DNA from: Klebsiella sp. BIGb0138 | GTDB taxonomy: Bacteria; Pseudomonadota; Gammaproteobacteria; Enterobacterales; Enterobacteriaceae | DNA: 64,000 nt | Assembly (NCBI RefSeq): GCF_004342285.1 | Contig: NZ_SMCV01000003.1 | Span: 62,001 to 126,000 of the forward strand | Direction of reading: 5' to 3' | Shown: positions 17,127-26,433 of the stretch, one piece after another | How positions within the stretch are numbered: position 1 is the first letter of the stretch | Layout of the letters: each line of letters starts with the position of its first letter | Made by a program: the position numbers and the translations under genes | The notes under the pieces: model-generated | The model's database searches: none | What the model was told of the DNA's origin: nothing | The model's input: only the letters and a program-made list of their open reading frames with translations

Positions 17127-17743
17127 TCATACTGATGACCTTTACAGCAATCCAGCCGAAACTTTTCGGCAGACTCCATCTCCCCTTTCTTATATTCTGG
17201 GTGGTGCCAAGACATTGCGACGATATAAGATTAACGATCGCATGATGTTTCTGCTATTTATCAGATTTCAGACAATAGCAGCCATAAAGCCCCGTTAGTG
17301 GTAAGGAGACAAGCGGAGCGTAGCGACTTCATCAGATTGTCAGAAGGATCGCACCTTATCAGGGTGCTCGTGTACCTTTCGGAGCGTGAGCGAAACGCTG
17401 GCAGAGCCGGATCTGTAGCTACCGGGGCATTACCACTATTCACCTGTTTACGTGGCTGATAGGGCCACACATCGGGCTTAAATGTGTGTGATCAATCTGC
17501 TTCGGGATGGTTTAGAGACGCTGGCTGCGTCATTGGCTTCGAATTAATAGCGGTTCGTGTGGACTGTTCACGCTTTGTACCTGTTCGAGCTTTACAACTA
17601 CAGGCCGCTACGTGCTAACATCCCTGAATAGCCACTGTTAACCATAGCGGCAACTGTTGGTCATAGAATCCCTTAAAAAAAGATCGTGCTTGAGATCGAA
17701 ACTCTCTGTAACTTATTGTTTTTTATGGAATTTTTTGTGTAAG
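17127..17743. other. Islet end without supported genes
   Basis: About 600 bp between the small membrane protein and tRNA-Thr. It contains repeat copy 2 (17271-17303) and short open frames with no family features or ribosome sites. Composition is AT-richer than the core genes, and a run ACTTATTGTTTTTTATGGAATTTTTT precedes the tRNA 3' end. It is best read as leftover DNA of an element once integrated at thrW. Confidence 0.5.
17271..17303. repeat. 33-bp direct repeat, copy 2
   Basis: Matches 15553-15585 at 32 of 33 positions in the same orientation, about 1.7 kb away. In copy 1 the repeat lies just upstream of the STM2901-type gene; here no such gene follows, which suggests loss of a second gene copy or a recombination footprint. 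Confidence 0.85.
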
Positions 17744-17816
17744 TGCCGATAATAGGAGTCGAACCTACGACCTTCGCATTACGAATGCGCTGCTCTACCA
17801 ACTGAGCTATATCGGC
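17744..17816 (-). tRNA. thrW: tRNA-Thr (anticodon CGT)
   Basis: The minus strand folds as a complete cloverleaf: acceptor GCCGATA/TATCGGC, D arm AGCTCAGTTGGTAGAGC, anticodon arm GCGCATTCGTAATGCG with CGT in the loop, T arm GGTTCGACTCC, discriminator A. It lies downstream of proA as thrW does in E. coli. The bases after the discriminator are CTT, so the CCA end is not encoded, unlike the usual enterobacterial gene. thrW is a known integration site for islands, and the DNA on its 3' side here is a decayed islet. Confidence 0.97.
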
Positions 17817-17930
17817 CCTGAAAGGACATGTTCACGAATGTGAGTCACGGGGTAAAAGGTTAAAACTAAGTGGGTGACGCGTCAATGGCCTTATGAATCA
17901 AACGGCTACTTTTGCATCACCCGCTTAGTA

Positions 17931-19184
17931 TTAAGCACGAATGGTATCGTCGCCGAAACCAATCCACTTATAGGTCGTTAACGCTTCCAGGCCCATCGGG
18001 CCGCGCGCGTGCAGCTTCTGGGTGCTGACCGCTACTTCCGCGCCGAGACCAAACTGGCCGCCATCGGTAAAGCGGGTAGAGGCGTTGATATACACCGCCG
18101 AAGAGTCCACTTCGTTGATAAAGCGGTTAGCATTGCGTAGCGTACGGGTCAGGATGGCATCAGAATGCTGGGTGCCATGGGCGCGTATATGCGCGATGGC
18201 CTCATCCAGGTCCGCGACCGCTTTCACGTTCAGATCCAGCGACAGATACTCATCGTTGTACTGCTCCGCCTTCACCGGCTCGACGTTTGCCGGGCCGTTT
18301 TGCAAAACCGGCAGGGTGGCGGCGTCGGCATGCAGCGTCACGCCGCTTTCGGCCATCTGTTTGCTCAGGACAGGCAGGAAACGCTCGGCGATATGCTGAT
18401 TCACCAGCAAGGTTTCTACCGAGTTACAGGCGCTTGGCCGCTGAACTTTGGCATTGACGATAATCTTCAGCGCCTCAGCCATGTCCGCCGAATCATCAAT
18501 ATAGATATGACACACGCCAATCCCGCCGGTGATCACCGGAATCGTGGACTGCTCGCGGCACAGCTTATGCAACCCGGCGCCGCCGCGCGGGATCAGCATA
18601 TCGATGTATTTATCCATCTTCAGCATCTCGCCGACCAGCGCGCGATCCGGGTTCTCGATAGCCTGGACGGTTGCCGCCGGTAAACCGCACTCCTGCAGCG
18701 CCCGCTGAATCACTTTCACCGTGGCGGCATTGGTGCGCCAGGTCTCTTTACCGCCGCGTAGAATCGCCGCATTGCCGGTTTTCAGGCATAAAGAGGCCAC
18801 ATCAACGGTCACATTAGGACGGGCCTCGTAAATCACCCCAACCACGCCCAGCGGCACGCGGCGGCGTTCGATACGCAGGCCGCTGTCCAGCAGGCCGCCG
18901 TCGATCACCTGACCGACCGGATCGGCCAGATTGCAAACCTGACGGACATCGTCAGCAATCCCGCGCAAACGCGCCGGGTTGAGCGCCAGGCGATCGAGCA
19001 GCGCTTCGCTTAAGCCATTGGCGCGCGCTTCCGCCAGGTCCTCGGCGTTGGCGCGCAGAATCTCTTCGCTCTGCGCTTCGAGATAATCGGCAATCTTTTC
19101 CAGCACCTGGTTCTTTTCACGGCTGGAGAGTTGCGCCAGTTGGTAAGAGGCCGCCCTGGCAGCTATGCCCATTTGTTCCAGCAT
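17931..19184 (-). CDS. proA: Gamma-glutamyl phosphate reductase
   Basis: 417 aa, full length. It reduces gamma-glutamyl phosphate with NADPH to glutamate semialdehyde, the second step of proline synthesis in the cytoplasm. Hallmarks are the aldehyde-dehydrogenase fold, [14 protein letters not shown], the [14 protein letters not shown] block, the catalytic cysteine in [13 protein letters not shown], and [18 protein letters not shown]. It starts 10 nt after the proB stop, so proBA form one operon, and is followed by thrW, the standard enteric order. Confidence 0.98.
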   Translation of the reverse strand: MLEQMGIAARAASYQLAQLSSREKNQVLEKIADYLEAQSEEILRANAEDLAEARANGLSEALLDRLALNPARLRGIADDVRQVCNLADPVGQVIDGGLLDSGLRIERRRVPLGVVGVIYEARPNVTVDVASLCLKTGNAAILRGGKETWRTNAATVKVIQRALQECGLPAATVQAIENPDRALVGEMLKMDKYIDMLIPRGGAGLHKLCREQSTIPVITGGIGVCHIYIDDSADMAEALKIIVNAKVQRPSACNSVETLLVNQHIAERFLPVLSKQMAESGVTLHADAATLPVLQNGPANVEPVKAEQYNDEYLSLDLNVKAVADLDEAIAHIRAHGTQHSDAILTRTLRNANRFINEVDSSAVYINASTRFTDGGQFGLGAEVAVSTQKLHARGPMGLEALTTYKWIGFGDDTIRA

Positions 19185-19194
19185 TTTCAGCTCC

Positions 19195-20298
19195 TTAACG
19201 GATAATCATATCGTCACGATGGACGGCGACCGGGCCATATTCGTAGCCCAGAATGGCATCAATCTGCTGCGAGTGCTGGCCGGCAATCATGCGCAGCGCA
19301 TCGCTGTTGTAGCGGCTCACGCCGTGGGCGATATCGCGGCCTTCGCTATTGCGAATGCGGATAACTTCGCCACGCGAGAAGTTGCCGGTCACGGTTTTGA
19401 TGCCTTTCGGCAGCAGGGAACTGCCGCGTTCCAGAATCGCCTGGGTAGCGCCGGCGTCAACGCTAATTTCACCCGCCGGCGGGGCGCCGAAGATCCAACG
19501 TTTGCGGTTTTCCAGCGGCGATTCCTGAGCGTGGAAGCGCGTCCCGACCGAAACGTTTTCCATCACGTCGGCAATCACGCCGGGACGGTTACCGGCGGCG
19601 ATAATGGTGTCGATACCCGCGCGGCAGGCGACGTCTGCGGCCTGCAGCTTAGTACCCATGCCGCCGGTCCCGAGACCGGAAACGCTATCGCCGGCAATGG
19701 CGCGCAGGGCGTCATCAATGCCGTAGACATCTTTAATCAACTCGGCCTGCGGGTTATTGCGCGGATCGGCGGTGAACAGACCCGGCTGGTCCGTCAGCAG
19801 CAGCAGCTTATCGGCGCCGGCAAGAATCGCCGCCAGCGCGGAAAGGTTGTCGTTGTCGCCGACCTTGATCTCGGCGGTCGCCACGGCGTCATTCTCATTA
19901 ATGACCGGCACGATGTTGTTATCCAGCAGCGCGCGAAGGGTATCGCGGGCGTTAAGGAAACGCTCACGGTCTTCCATATCCGCGCGGGTCAGCAGCATCT
20001 GGCCAACGTGAATGCCGTAAATAGAAAACAGCTGTTCCCACAGCTGGATCAGGCGGCTCTGGCCTACCGCCGCCAGCAGTTGTTTCGACGCGATGGTCGC
20101 CGGCAGTTCCGGGTAGCCAAGGTGTTCACGTCCGGCGGCGATCGCCCCGGAGGTCACAATGACAATACGATGGCCCATAGCATGCAGCTGTGCGCACTGG
20201 CGCACTAATTCGACGATATGGGCGCGGTTCAGGCGACGGGATCCGCCCGTTAAAACACTGGTGCCCAGTTTTACCACCAGCGTCTGGCTATCACTCAT
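19195..20298 (-). CDS. proB: Glutamate 5-kinase
   Basis: 367 aa, the usual length. The N-terminal amino-acid kinase domain ([51 protein letters not shown]) phosphorylates glutamate; the C-terminal PUA domain (from about residue 275, with [18 protein letters not shown]) is regulatory. It carries out the first and proline-inhibited step of proline synthesis. It is divergent from phoE across 290 bp, which must hold both promoters. Confidence 0.98.
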   Translation of the reverse strand: MSDSQTLVVKLGTSVLTGGSRRLNRAHIVELVRQCAQLHAMGHRIVIVTSGAIAAGREHLGYPELPATIASKQLLAAVGQSRLIQLWEQLFSIYGIHVGQMLLTRADMEDRERFLNARDTLRALLDNNIVPVINENDAVATAEIKVGDNDNLSALAAILAGADKLLLLTDQPGLFTADPRNNPQAELIKDVYGIDDALRAIAGDSVSGLGTGGMGTKLQAADVACRAGIDTIIAAGNRPGVIADVMENVSVGTRFHAQESPLENRKRWIFGAPPAGEISVDAGATQAILERGSSLLPKGIKTVTGNFSRGEVIRIRNSEGRDIAHGVSRYNSDALRMIAGQHSQQIDAILGYEYGPVAVHRDDMIIR

Positions 20299-20483
20299 GA
20301 TTCTCTGCCGTTCAAAAGGAATATCGATATCAAGCTGATGTTGTAACAGGACTCAGGCCACTTGCCAACACTGGCGTGCCCGGGCGAACCACTTTATTGC
20401 GCGAGATCGGGCATTCTGGAGAATTCAGGTGACGAATTAATGACAGAAACATCTAAATACTCTTTTTTATAAAAAGTTCCACT

Positions 20484-20501
20484 TTGTCATAAATTTTTAA
20501 T
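20484..20501 (+). promoter_or_regulatory. Pho box-like site upstream of phoE
   Basis: TTGTCATAAATTTTTAAT resembles two 7-bp PhoB half-sites (CTGTCAT) with a 4-bp AT spacer: the first matches 6 of 7, the second 4 of 7. It lies 88 bp before the phoE ATG. PhoE is a classic Pho-regulon member, which supports the assignment. Confidence 0.55.
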
Positions 20502-20588
20502 ATCCGGGCGTTAAAAAACCTCCTGTTTTTCACGGGGCCTTCGCCCGGAATTGATTAGCGCGTATAAATAAATCACCAGGACTGAATA

Positions 20589-21641
20589 ATGAAAAAGAGC
20601 TCACTGGCATTAATGATGATGGGTCTTATCGCTTCTTCGGCTACACCGGCAGCGGAAGTTTATAATAAAAACGCCAATAAACTGGACGTGTACGGCAAAG
20701 TCAGAGCGATGCACTATATCAGCGACGATAATAGCAAAGACGGCGACCAGACCTATGTGCGTTTCGGTATTAAAGGCGAAACCCAGATTAACGACCAGCT
20801 GACCGGTTACGGCCGTTGGGAATCTGAATTCTCCGGCAATAAAACCGAAAGCGACTCCACCCAGAAAACCCGCCTCGCGTTTGCCGGCCTGAAACTGAAA
20901 GACTTCGGTTCTTTCGATTACGGTCGTAACCTCGGCGCTCTGTACGATGTGGAAGCCTGGACCGATATGTTCCCGGAATTCGGCGGCGACTCTTCTGCGC
21001 AGACCGATAACTTCATGACCAAGCGTTCCAGCGGCCTGGCAACCTACCGTAATACCGATTTCTTTGGCGTCGTGGATGGCCTGGATCTGACCCTGCAATA
21101 TCAGGGTAAAAACGAAAGCCGTGACGCCAAAAAACAGAACGGCGACGGGTTCGGCACCTCTTTAAGCTATGACTTCGGCGGCAGCGATTTCGCCATCAGC
21201 GCGGCCTATACCAACTCTGACCGTACCAATGACCAGAACCTGCTGGCCCGCGGCGTGGGTAAAAAAGCGGAAGCCTGGGCGACCGGCCTGAAATATGACG
21301 CCAACAATATTTACCTGGCGACCATCTATTCCGAAACTCGCAAAATGACGCCAATCAGCGGCGGTTTTGCCAACAAGGTGCAGAACTTTGAAGCGGTCGC
21401 GCAGTACCAGTTCGACTTCGGTCTGCGTCCGTCCCTCGGCTATGTTCTGTCCAAAGGCAAAGATATTGAAGGCGTAGGTAACGAAGATCTGGTCAACTAT
21501 ATTGACGTCGGCCTGACGTACTACTTCAATAAAAATATGAACGCCTTCGTGGATTATAAAATCAACCAGCTGAAGAGCGATAATAAACTCGGTCTCAGCG
21601 ATGACGACATTGTGGCGCTGGGGATGACCTATCAGTTCTGA
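20589..21641 (+). CDS. phoE: Phosphate-limitation-inducible outer membrane porin PhoE
   Basis: 350 aa. Signal peptide [22 protein letters not shown] then mature [17 protein letters not shown], the enteric general-porin start. It shows porin beta-strands, the constriction-loop block ([11 protein letters not shown]) and the C-terminal aromatic anchor GMTYQF. It forms a trimeric outer membrane pore with preference for anions and phosphorylated solutes. Position next to proB is the standard phoE locus, and a Pho-box-like site precedes it. Confidence 0.96.
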   Translation: MKKSSLALMMMGLIASSATPAAEVYNKNANKLDVYGKVRAMHYISDDNSKDGDQTYVRFGIKGETQINDQLTGYGRWESEFSGNKTESDSTQKTRLAFAGLKLKDFGSFDYGRNLGALYDVEAWTDMFPEFGGDSSAQTDNFMTKRSSGLATYRNTDFFGVVDGLDLTLQYQGKNESRDAKKQNGDGFGTSLSYDFGGSDFAISAAYTNSDRTNDQNLLARGVGKKAEAWATGLKYDANNIYLATIYSETRKMTPISGGFANKVQNFEAVAQYQFDFGLRPSLGYVLSKGKDIEGVGNEDLVNYIDVGLTYYFNKNMNAFVDYKINQLKSDNKLGLSDDDIVALGMTYQF

Positions 21642-21684
21642 TGGTGCTGATGCCAGGATGGCGTAAATGATACCGGGAAGGATC

Positions 21685-21720
21685 AAAAAAGCCGCGGCGC
21701 CAGGGCCGCGGCTTTTTATT
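21685..21720. terminator. Bidirectional rho-independent terminator
   Basis: AAAAAAGCCGCGG, loop, CCGCGGCTTTTT: a 7-bp GC stem flanked by A and T runs, between the convergent phoE and NlpC-type genes. It can end transcripts from both sides. Confidence 0.9.
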
Positions 21721-21728
21721 GTGCATCA

Positions 21729-22292
21729 TCAGCGATTTTTGGCGACGTGCAGGTTGTCATTATTCATGGTGATCTGCGCGTTATACTCCTTTGGCAGGCG
21801 ACGCGCCTGATAGAACGCCGACTTCCAGTACGGATTGTCCAGCGATGAGCGCATGACGCCCTGGCTGGCGGAGGCGTGGAGGAAGTTCTGGTTGGTATCA
21901 TAGAAGCCGACGTGCATGCCGCCTTTAATCCGGAAGAACACCAGGTCTCCGGGACGCAGCTGCTGCGGCTTCACTCGCTCTCCCATATGCAGAAGCTCTT
22001 TGGTGGTAACCCGCTCCATCGGCAGGTTGAAGCGGTCCTTCAGCGTACGCCAGACAAAACCGGAGCAATCGACCCCGCTTTCATCGGTACCGCCCCACTC
22101 GTAGGGGGTGCCGTGCCAGGTGTGCATCTGGTCGTGCAGCGCGGCGAGCACCGGAATCAGGTCATCTGAACCGCTGTCGATCGGGGCGTTGGCATGATGG
22201 GCTACGGTTTTCGGGTGTTTCGCCGGGGATGAACATCCTGCCAAAAGCAAAAAGGGGACTAATAATAAAGCGTGAGCAAGTTTAGGCGTCAT
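21729..22292 (-). CDS. NlpC/P60-family lipoprotein endopeptidase
   Basis: 187 aa. A lipoprotein signal (LLLVPFLLLAGCSS, lipobox LAGC) is followed by an NlpC/P60 domain very like E. coli NlpC: WHGTPYEWGGT, catalytic cysteine in GVDCSGFVW, RPGDLVFF, catalytic histidine in GGMHVGFYD, then FLHASASQGVMRSSLDNPYW. Such enzymes cleave D-Glu-diaminopimelate-type bonds in peptidoglycan peptides in the periplasm. An extension of about 20 residues after the domain (YNAQITMNNDNLH) is not in NlpC, so this is a paralogue rather than nlpC itself. Confidence 0.9.
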   Translation of the reverse strand: MTPKLAHALLLVPFLLLAGCSSPAKHPKTVAHHANAPIDSGSDDLIPVLAALHDQMHTWHGTPYEWGGTDESGVDCSGFVWRTLKDRFNLPMERVTTKELLHMGERVKPQQLRPGDLVFFRIKGGMHVGFYDTNQNFLHASASQGVMRSSLDNPYWKSAFYQARRLPKEYNAQITMNNDNLHVAKNR

Positions 22293-22634
22293 ATCGTTAT
22301 TTTTCGTGAGGGAGAATGGGCCGTGGTCATTTATAACGTATCCGCCATATTGTCAGAATGGTTCGCTGAAAAATTTACGAAACCTTACGTAGATTAAACT
22401 TCCGGCTTCACATTCTTGATTCACGCGGTTAAATATAAGCGGGTTGGATGTAATGCAGTTTGTTAATAAATTATTTCATCATGAAACACTATTTCGCGAC
22501 CGCAGATAAGACACATCTGATGTTAATTGCCTTATTGCCGGCGCAGAAGGTGAAAGATCCTCATCATTCGGCCATTGCGCGCTGGGGGCGACGTCCAGTA
22601 CTTTGTCCGCTCAAGGTCCCTGTGAGGCAAGTTT
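22293..22634. other. Divergent intergenic region, nothing definite seen
   Basis: 342 bp between the NlpC-type gene and the LysR gene, which must contain both promoters. I see no gene with family features, no clear terminator and no recognisable operator. Its left two thirds are AT-rich. Confidence 0.4.
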
Positions 22635-23579
22635 ATGCATCTCGATTTTCGCCAGCTGCGCAATTTTGTCGCATTGGTTGAATACGGTAGTTTTCACCGC
22701 GCCGCCGAGGCGGTATGCCTGTCGCAATCGGCGTTCAGCCGCAGTATTCAGGCGCTGGAGCAGAGCGTCGGCCATCCCTTATTCGACCGGCAGAATAAAC
22801 TGCCGACGCTGACGCTACACGGGCAAAAGCTGCTGCCCTACGCCCGTCGTTTTCAGGAACTTAACGTCGAACTGAGTAGTCTGCTGGGGGATGCTGACGA
22901 TACGCAAGATGGCGAGGTGGCGTTCGGCTGCGGCCCGGCGCCCGCGGCGCGCCTGATTCCGGCGGCCATCGGCGAGTTTCACCACCATCTCCCGCAGGCG
23001 AGGGTGCGTTTTCAGGTTGATAACTGGTTTGCCCTGCATCATGCGCTGACGACCCAGCAGTTTCCCTTCGTGGTGGCCGATAGCTGGCATGCGGAGCTGG
23101 ATCCGCAGCTACGAGTCCAGCCGCTGAGCCCGCAGCGCTGTTTCTTCATCTGCCATGCCGATCATCCTCTGGCGCGGCAGGGGCCGGTGTCTATTCAGGC
23201 GATGCTGCGCTACCCCTTTGCCGCGCCCTATCTGCCCCCGGGGGTGCGAAAAGTGCTGGCGACCCTCAGTCAGCAGCAGGATTTCACCCCGGCGATTCAG
23301 TGTGATCACGTCTATGCATTGCTGTCGACGCTGGCGCGCACCCAGGCGATAAGCTTTGCCAGCGAAGACGGTTTCGCCCTGTGCCAGCATAGCCATCGCC
23401 TGGTGAAGCTTGAGCTCAGCGACCTCCCGGAAGAGTGGCGGTTGATGCAGACCCGGTTTGCGGTGATCACCCCGATTCACGCCGTGCTTTCGCCGCTGGT
23501 CACCCGATTTATCGATATTATCCTGCATACCGACCGCCAGCATCAGAACCCGCTGTTGGCGCCGGAGGAGGAGGCTTAG
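22635..23579 (+). CDS. LysR-family regulator of the organosulfur module
   Basis: 314 aa. The N-terminal winged helix (LRNFVALVEYGSFHRAAEAVCLSQSAFSRSIQALEQSVGHPLFDR) is canonical; the substrate-binding domain starts at about residue 92. It converges with the binding-protein gene and overlaps it by 4 bp. By position it probably controls the sulfonate-type transporter and arylsulfotransferase next door (inference); it is not CysB or Cbl by its N-terminal sequence. Confidence 0.85.
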   Translation: MHLDFRQLRNFVALVEYGSFHRAAEAVCLSQSAFSRSIQALEQSVGHPLFDRQNKLPTLTLHGQKLLPYARRFQELNVELSSLLGDADDTQDGEVAFGCGPAPAARLIPAAIGEFHHHLPQARVRFQVDNWFALHHALTTQQFPFVVADSWHAELDPQLRVQPLSPQRCFFICHADHPLARQGPVSIQAMLRYPFAAPYLPPGVRKVLATLSQQQDFTPAIQCDHVYALLSTLARTQAISFASEDGFALCQHSHRLVKLELSDLPEEWRLMQTRFAVITPIHAVLSPLVTRFIDIILHTDRQHQNPLLAPEEEA

Positions 23580-24643
23580 CCGGCGTTCTCCGCCTGGCCT
23601 TTGGCATCGTACTGCGGCCAGTGGTTTTCCAGCCGCTGCGTCTTCAGCGCCTGTTCGACAAACTGCCCGTCGACCCACTGCGTCACCGTAAAGGCGTTGC
23701 GAATGAGGCGGCCCGTTTTGGCCTGTTCAACGCTGCTGCTGAAGCTGTCGGTCAGGAACGGGTCGATACGCGGCGAGGTGCTGAAGTTGAGATCCTGCGG
23801 CTGCAGATCCTCAAGGAACAGCGCCTGTGGAATCTGGCTCTGCTGCGCCATCTCTGCCGACCAGGCCTCGCGATTCGCCGGGTTGCTGATTTCCGCCGCG
23901 TTTTTCACCAGCACATCGATAATTTGCTGGGTGGCCTGCGGCCAGGTCTGAATAAACGCCTGAGTTCCGAGAAAACCCGCCTGGGTCGTATTCTGGCGAC
24001 CGGAATCACCGCTTTTCACCACCACGTCAATTTTGTCGCCGCGCAGCGCCAGCAGCGAGACGCCGCCCCATACCGCATCAACCCGGCCGGCCGCCAGCGC
24101 GGCTTTCCCGGCGCTCCAGTCCAGATTAATGACCTGCATATTGCGTTCGCTAAGCCCGACGGTCTGCAAGGCGCGATCGAAGGCCAGCTGGTCTGCGGTA
24201 CCGCGATACACCGCCACGCGTTTACCTTTCAGGTCCGCCAGCTGTTTAATTCCCGATGCCCGGGTGGCGGCGAGGTAAGATTCCGAACCGCGGCTGCCCA
24301 GCAGCAGGCGGGTCGGCAGGCCGTTGGCTTTGCCGATAATCGCCGCCAGGTCACCGAGATAGACAAAATCGAGCTGCTGGTTGGCCAGCGCTTCATTCAC
24401 CGCCGGTCCGGCGCCCTTAAAGAACTGCCACTGGACCTCCACGCCCTGCGGTTTAAACACCGCCTCCAGCTGATGGCGGATAAACGCCATTCCGACCGGC
24501 CCTTCAATGAACGGTTTGCTGCCGGCGCTCTGATCCGGAACGCCAATGCGAATGGTGTGCAGGCTCCCGGCCTGCGCGCTGGCCATCAGTGCGATCGCGG
24601 CGACCAGCGCCAGCGCTGTACGGGTAAAAAAGGCTTTCATCAT
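23576..24643 (-). CDS. Sulfonate-type ABC transporter substrate-binding protein
   Basis: 355 aa. Signal peptide to about residue 25 (ALMASAQA), then an SsuA/TauA-like fold: IRIGVPDQSAG, GPAVNEALANQQLDFVYLGD, DLKGKRVAVYRGTADQLAFD, AALAAGRVDAVWGG. Periplasmic ligand capture for the permease and ATPase on the opposite strand; the divergent arrangement is unusual because binding-protein genes are normally in the same operon. The ligand is probably an aryl or alkyl sulfonate/sulfate ester, judging by the arylsulfotransferase downstream (inference). Confidence 0.87.
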   Translation of the reverse strand: MMKAFFTRTALALVAAIALMASAQAGSLHTIRIGVPDQSAGSKPFIEGPVGMAFIRHQLEAVFKPQGVEVQWQFFKGAGPAVNEALANQQLDFVYLGDLAAIIGKANGLPTRLLLGSRGSESYLAATRASGIKQLADLKGKRVAVYRGTADQLAFDRALQTVGLSERNMQVINLDWSAGKAALAAGRVDAVWGGVSLLALRGDKIDVVVKSGDSGRQNTTQAGFLGTQAFIQTWPQATQQIIDVLVKNAAEISNPANREAWSAEMAQQSQIPQALFLEDLQPQDLNFSTSPRIDPFLTDSFSSSVEQAKTGRLIRNAFTVTQWVDGQFVEQALKTQRLENHWPQYDAKGQAENAG

Positions 24644-24864
24644 TGGTGGTGACTCCCTGAGTTTTTTCTCACCCTAAAGAGGCCTGGCGCGTGCTGTTAA
24701 ATGCTTTTATTCGCAGAGCAAAGGCAAAAATAAGCTAAATCAGGGCCCGCCTGTCCGCCAGGCTGAGATGCATTTGCTGCATCGGGATTATTCAGCAAAC
24801 GCAATGGCGGGAGGCGGCGAGGCGCGATGTGATAGGGCGATGATTTCACCCACAACGGACTGCT

Positions 24865-26433
24865 ATGTCGCAGATGATCTTGAAAACACGCCGGTTCACC
24901 TGGCCTGCCATCAGGCTAAACGGCTGGCCCCTGTTGCTGCCCGCGCTGTTAGTGCTGGTGTGGCACATCGCCGCCGTGGAGCGCTGGATGCCGGAACAAA
25001 TCCTGCCCGCTCCGGCGGTCGTCGCCGATACCGCGTTGTCGCTCCTCAGCGGCGATCTGCTGGCGCAGTGGGGGTTTAGCCTTCAGCATCTGGCCGTCGG
25101 GCTGCTGCTGGGCGTGGCGGCGGGGACCCTGCTGGGAGCACTGTTTGGTCTGCTACCGGCCGCGGCCCAGCGGATAGAGCCGCTATTTTATGCCCTCGCG
25201 CAGATCCCCACCCTGGGCTGGATCCCGCTGTTTATGGTGCTGTTTGGCATCGATAACGGCCTGAAGCTGGCGGTTATCGTCAAAACAACCCTTGTCCCGA
25301 TGACCATCAATACCCAGATGGCGGTAACCAGCATCCCGCAGGCGCTGGGGGAAGCGGCGCAGGTGATGAATTTTTCCCGCTGGCAACGGCTGCGCTGGCT
25401 GGTTATCCCCGCCAGTCTGCCGGGCTGGTTTACCGGCCTGCGGCTGGCGCTATCTCAGGCCTGGGTCTCGCTGATCGTTGTCGAACTGCTGGCCTCGTCT
25501 GAAGGGATCGGCTACCTGATGGTCTGGGGCCGCCAGCTGTTTCAGCTGGATATTGTCTTCGTCACCATCGCGGTGGTGGGCCTGAGCGGGTTGTTGATGG
25601 AGTGGGCGACGAACCGGGTATATGCCCGGCTGGTCTTCTGGCCGCAGCCCGCTACCGGGCGACTGGCCTGGAAGCCGCAGGCCAGCTGGCATGCATTCCA
25701 GCTGCCGCTGATCCTGCTGGTGCTGTGGCAGCTGGCCAGCCGCTGGGGCTGGATCGACAGCGCGTTATTCTCCTCGCCGCTGGCGGTGGCGCAGCGCTTT
25801 ATTGCCGGAGCGGCCAGCGGCGAGCTGCCTGCCGCGATGCTGGCGAGCCTCGGCCGGGCCTTTGCCGGCGGCGCGCTGGGGATCGCCGCCGGGCTGCTGT
25901 GCGGATTACTGCTGGCTTTGCGTCCGCGCGCCGGGCAGATATTGACCCCGACGCTGAACGTCCTGCGCCATATTGCGCTCTTTGCCTGGCTGCCGCTGCT
26001 GACGGCATGGGTGGGCAACGATAACGGCGGCAAAATCGTGTTTATCGCCCTGGCGTCCTTCTTCCCGATGTTTTTCAGCACCTTGCAGGCCGTCAGCCAG
26101 CGCGATCCGCAGCTCGATGAAGTGGCGAAGGTGCTGCGCTTTGGTCCGCTGACCCGTCTGCGGGCGCTGATTTTACCGGGGGCGGCGCCGGGCATATTTG
26201 CCGGCCTGCGCCTGGCGTTGATTTATGCGTGGCTGGGCAATATCGGCGCGGAATATTTCATGTCCTCCGGGACCGGTATCGGCAGCCTGATGATTAATGC
26301 CCAGCAGCTGCTGGATATGCCGACCATTCTTTGCGGCATGGTGCTGATTGGTATCACCGGCGCCGCGCTGGATAAAGGCGGACGTTTACTGGAATCTCGC
26401 GCCACCCGCTGGCGCCAACGGGAGCAACGATGA
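24865..26433 (+). CDS. Double-length ABC permease (two fused SsuC/TauC-like domains)
   Basis: 522 aa, twice the usual 250-275. Two BPD_transp_1 domains in tandem, each with about six membrane segments and its own EAA loop: LGEAAQVMNFSRWQRLRWLV near residue 160 and LDEVAKVLRFGPLTRLRALI near residue 420. Both copies end with GLRLAL. One chain can thus form the whole channel. Its stop overlaps the ATPase start (ATGA). Confidence 0.9.
   Translation: MSQMILKTRRFTWPAIRLNGWPLLLPALLVLVWHIAAVERWMPEQILPAPAVVADTALSLLSGDLLAQWGFSLQHLAVGLLLGVAAGTLLGALFGLLPAAAQRIEPLFYALAQIPTLGWIPLFMVLFGIDNGLKLAVIVKTTLVPMTINTQMAVTSIPQALGEAAQVMNFSRWQRLRWLVIPASLPGWFTGLRLALSQAWVSLIVVELLASSEGIGYLMVWGRQLFQLDIVFVTIAVVGLSGLLMEWATNRVYARLVFWPQPATGRLAWKPQASWHAFQLPLILLVLWQLASRWGWIDSALFSSPLAVAQRFIAGAASGELPAAMLASLGRAFAGGALGIAAGLLCGLLLALRPRAGQILTPTLNVLRHIALFAWLPLLTAWVGNDNGGKIVFIALASFFPMFFSTLQAVSQRDPQLDEVAKVLRFGPLTRLRALILPGAAPGIFAGLRLALIYAWLGNIGAEYFMSSGTGIGSLMINAQQLLDMPTILCGMVLIGITGAALDKGGRLLESRATRWRQREQR

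Noticed and set aside
17261..17470. 69-codon minus-strand frame ending in the repeat
   Set aside because: No ribosome site, no recognisable domain, and the C-terminal part is simply the translated direct repeat.
19165..20208. 347-codon plus-strand frame opposite proB
   Set aside because: Antisense shadow of proB, which has unmistakable kinase motifs.
22460..22681. 73-codon plus-strand frame before the LysR gene
   Set aside because: It overlaps the LysR start in another frame, lacks a ribosome site and has no protein-like pattern.
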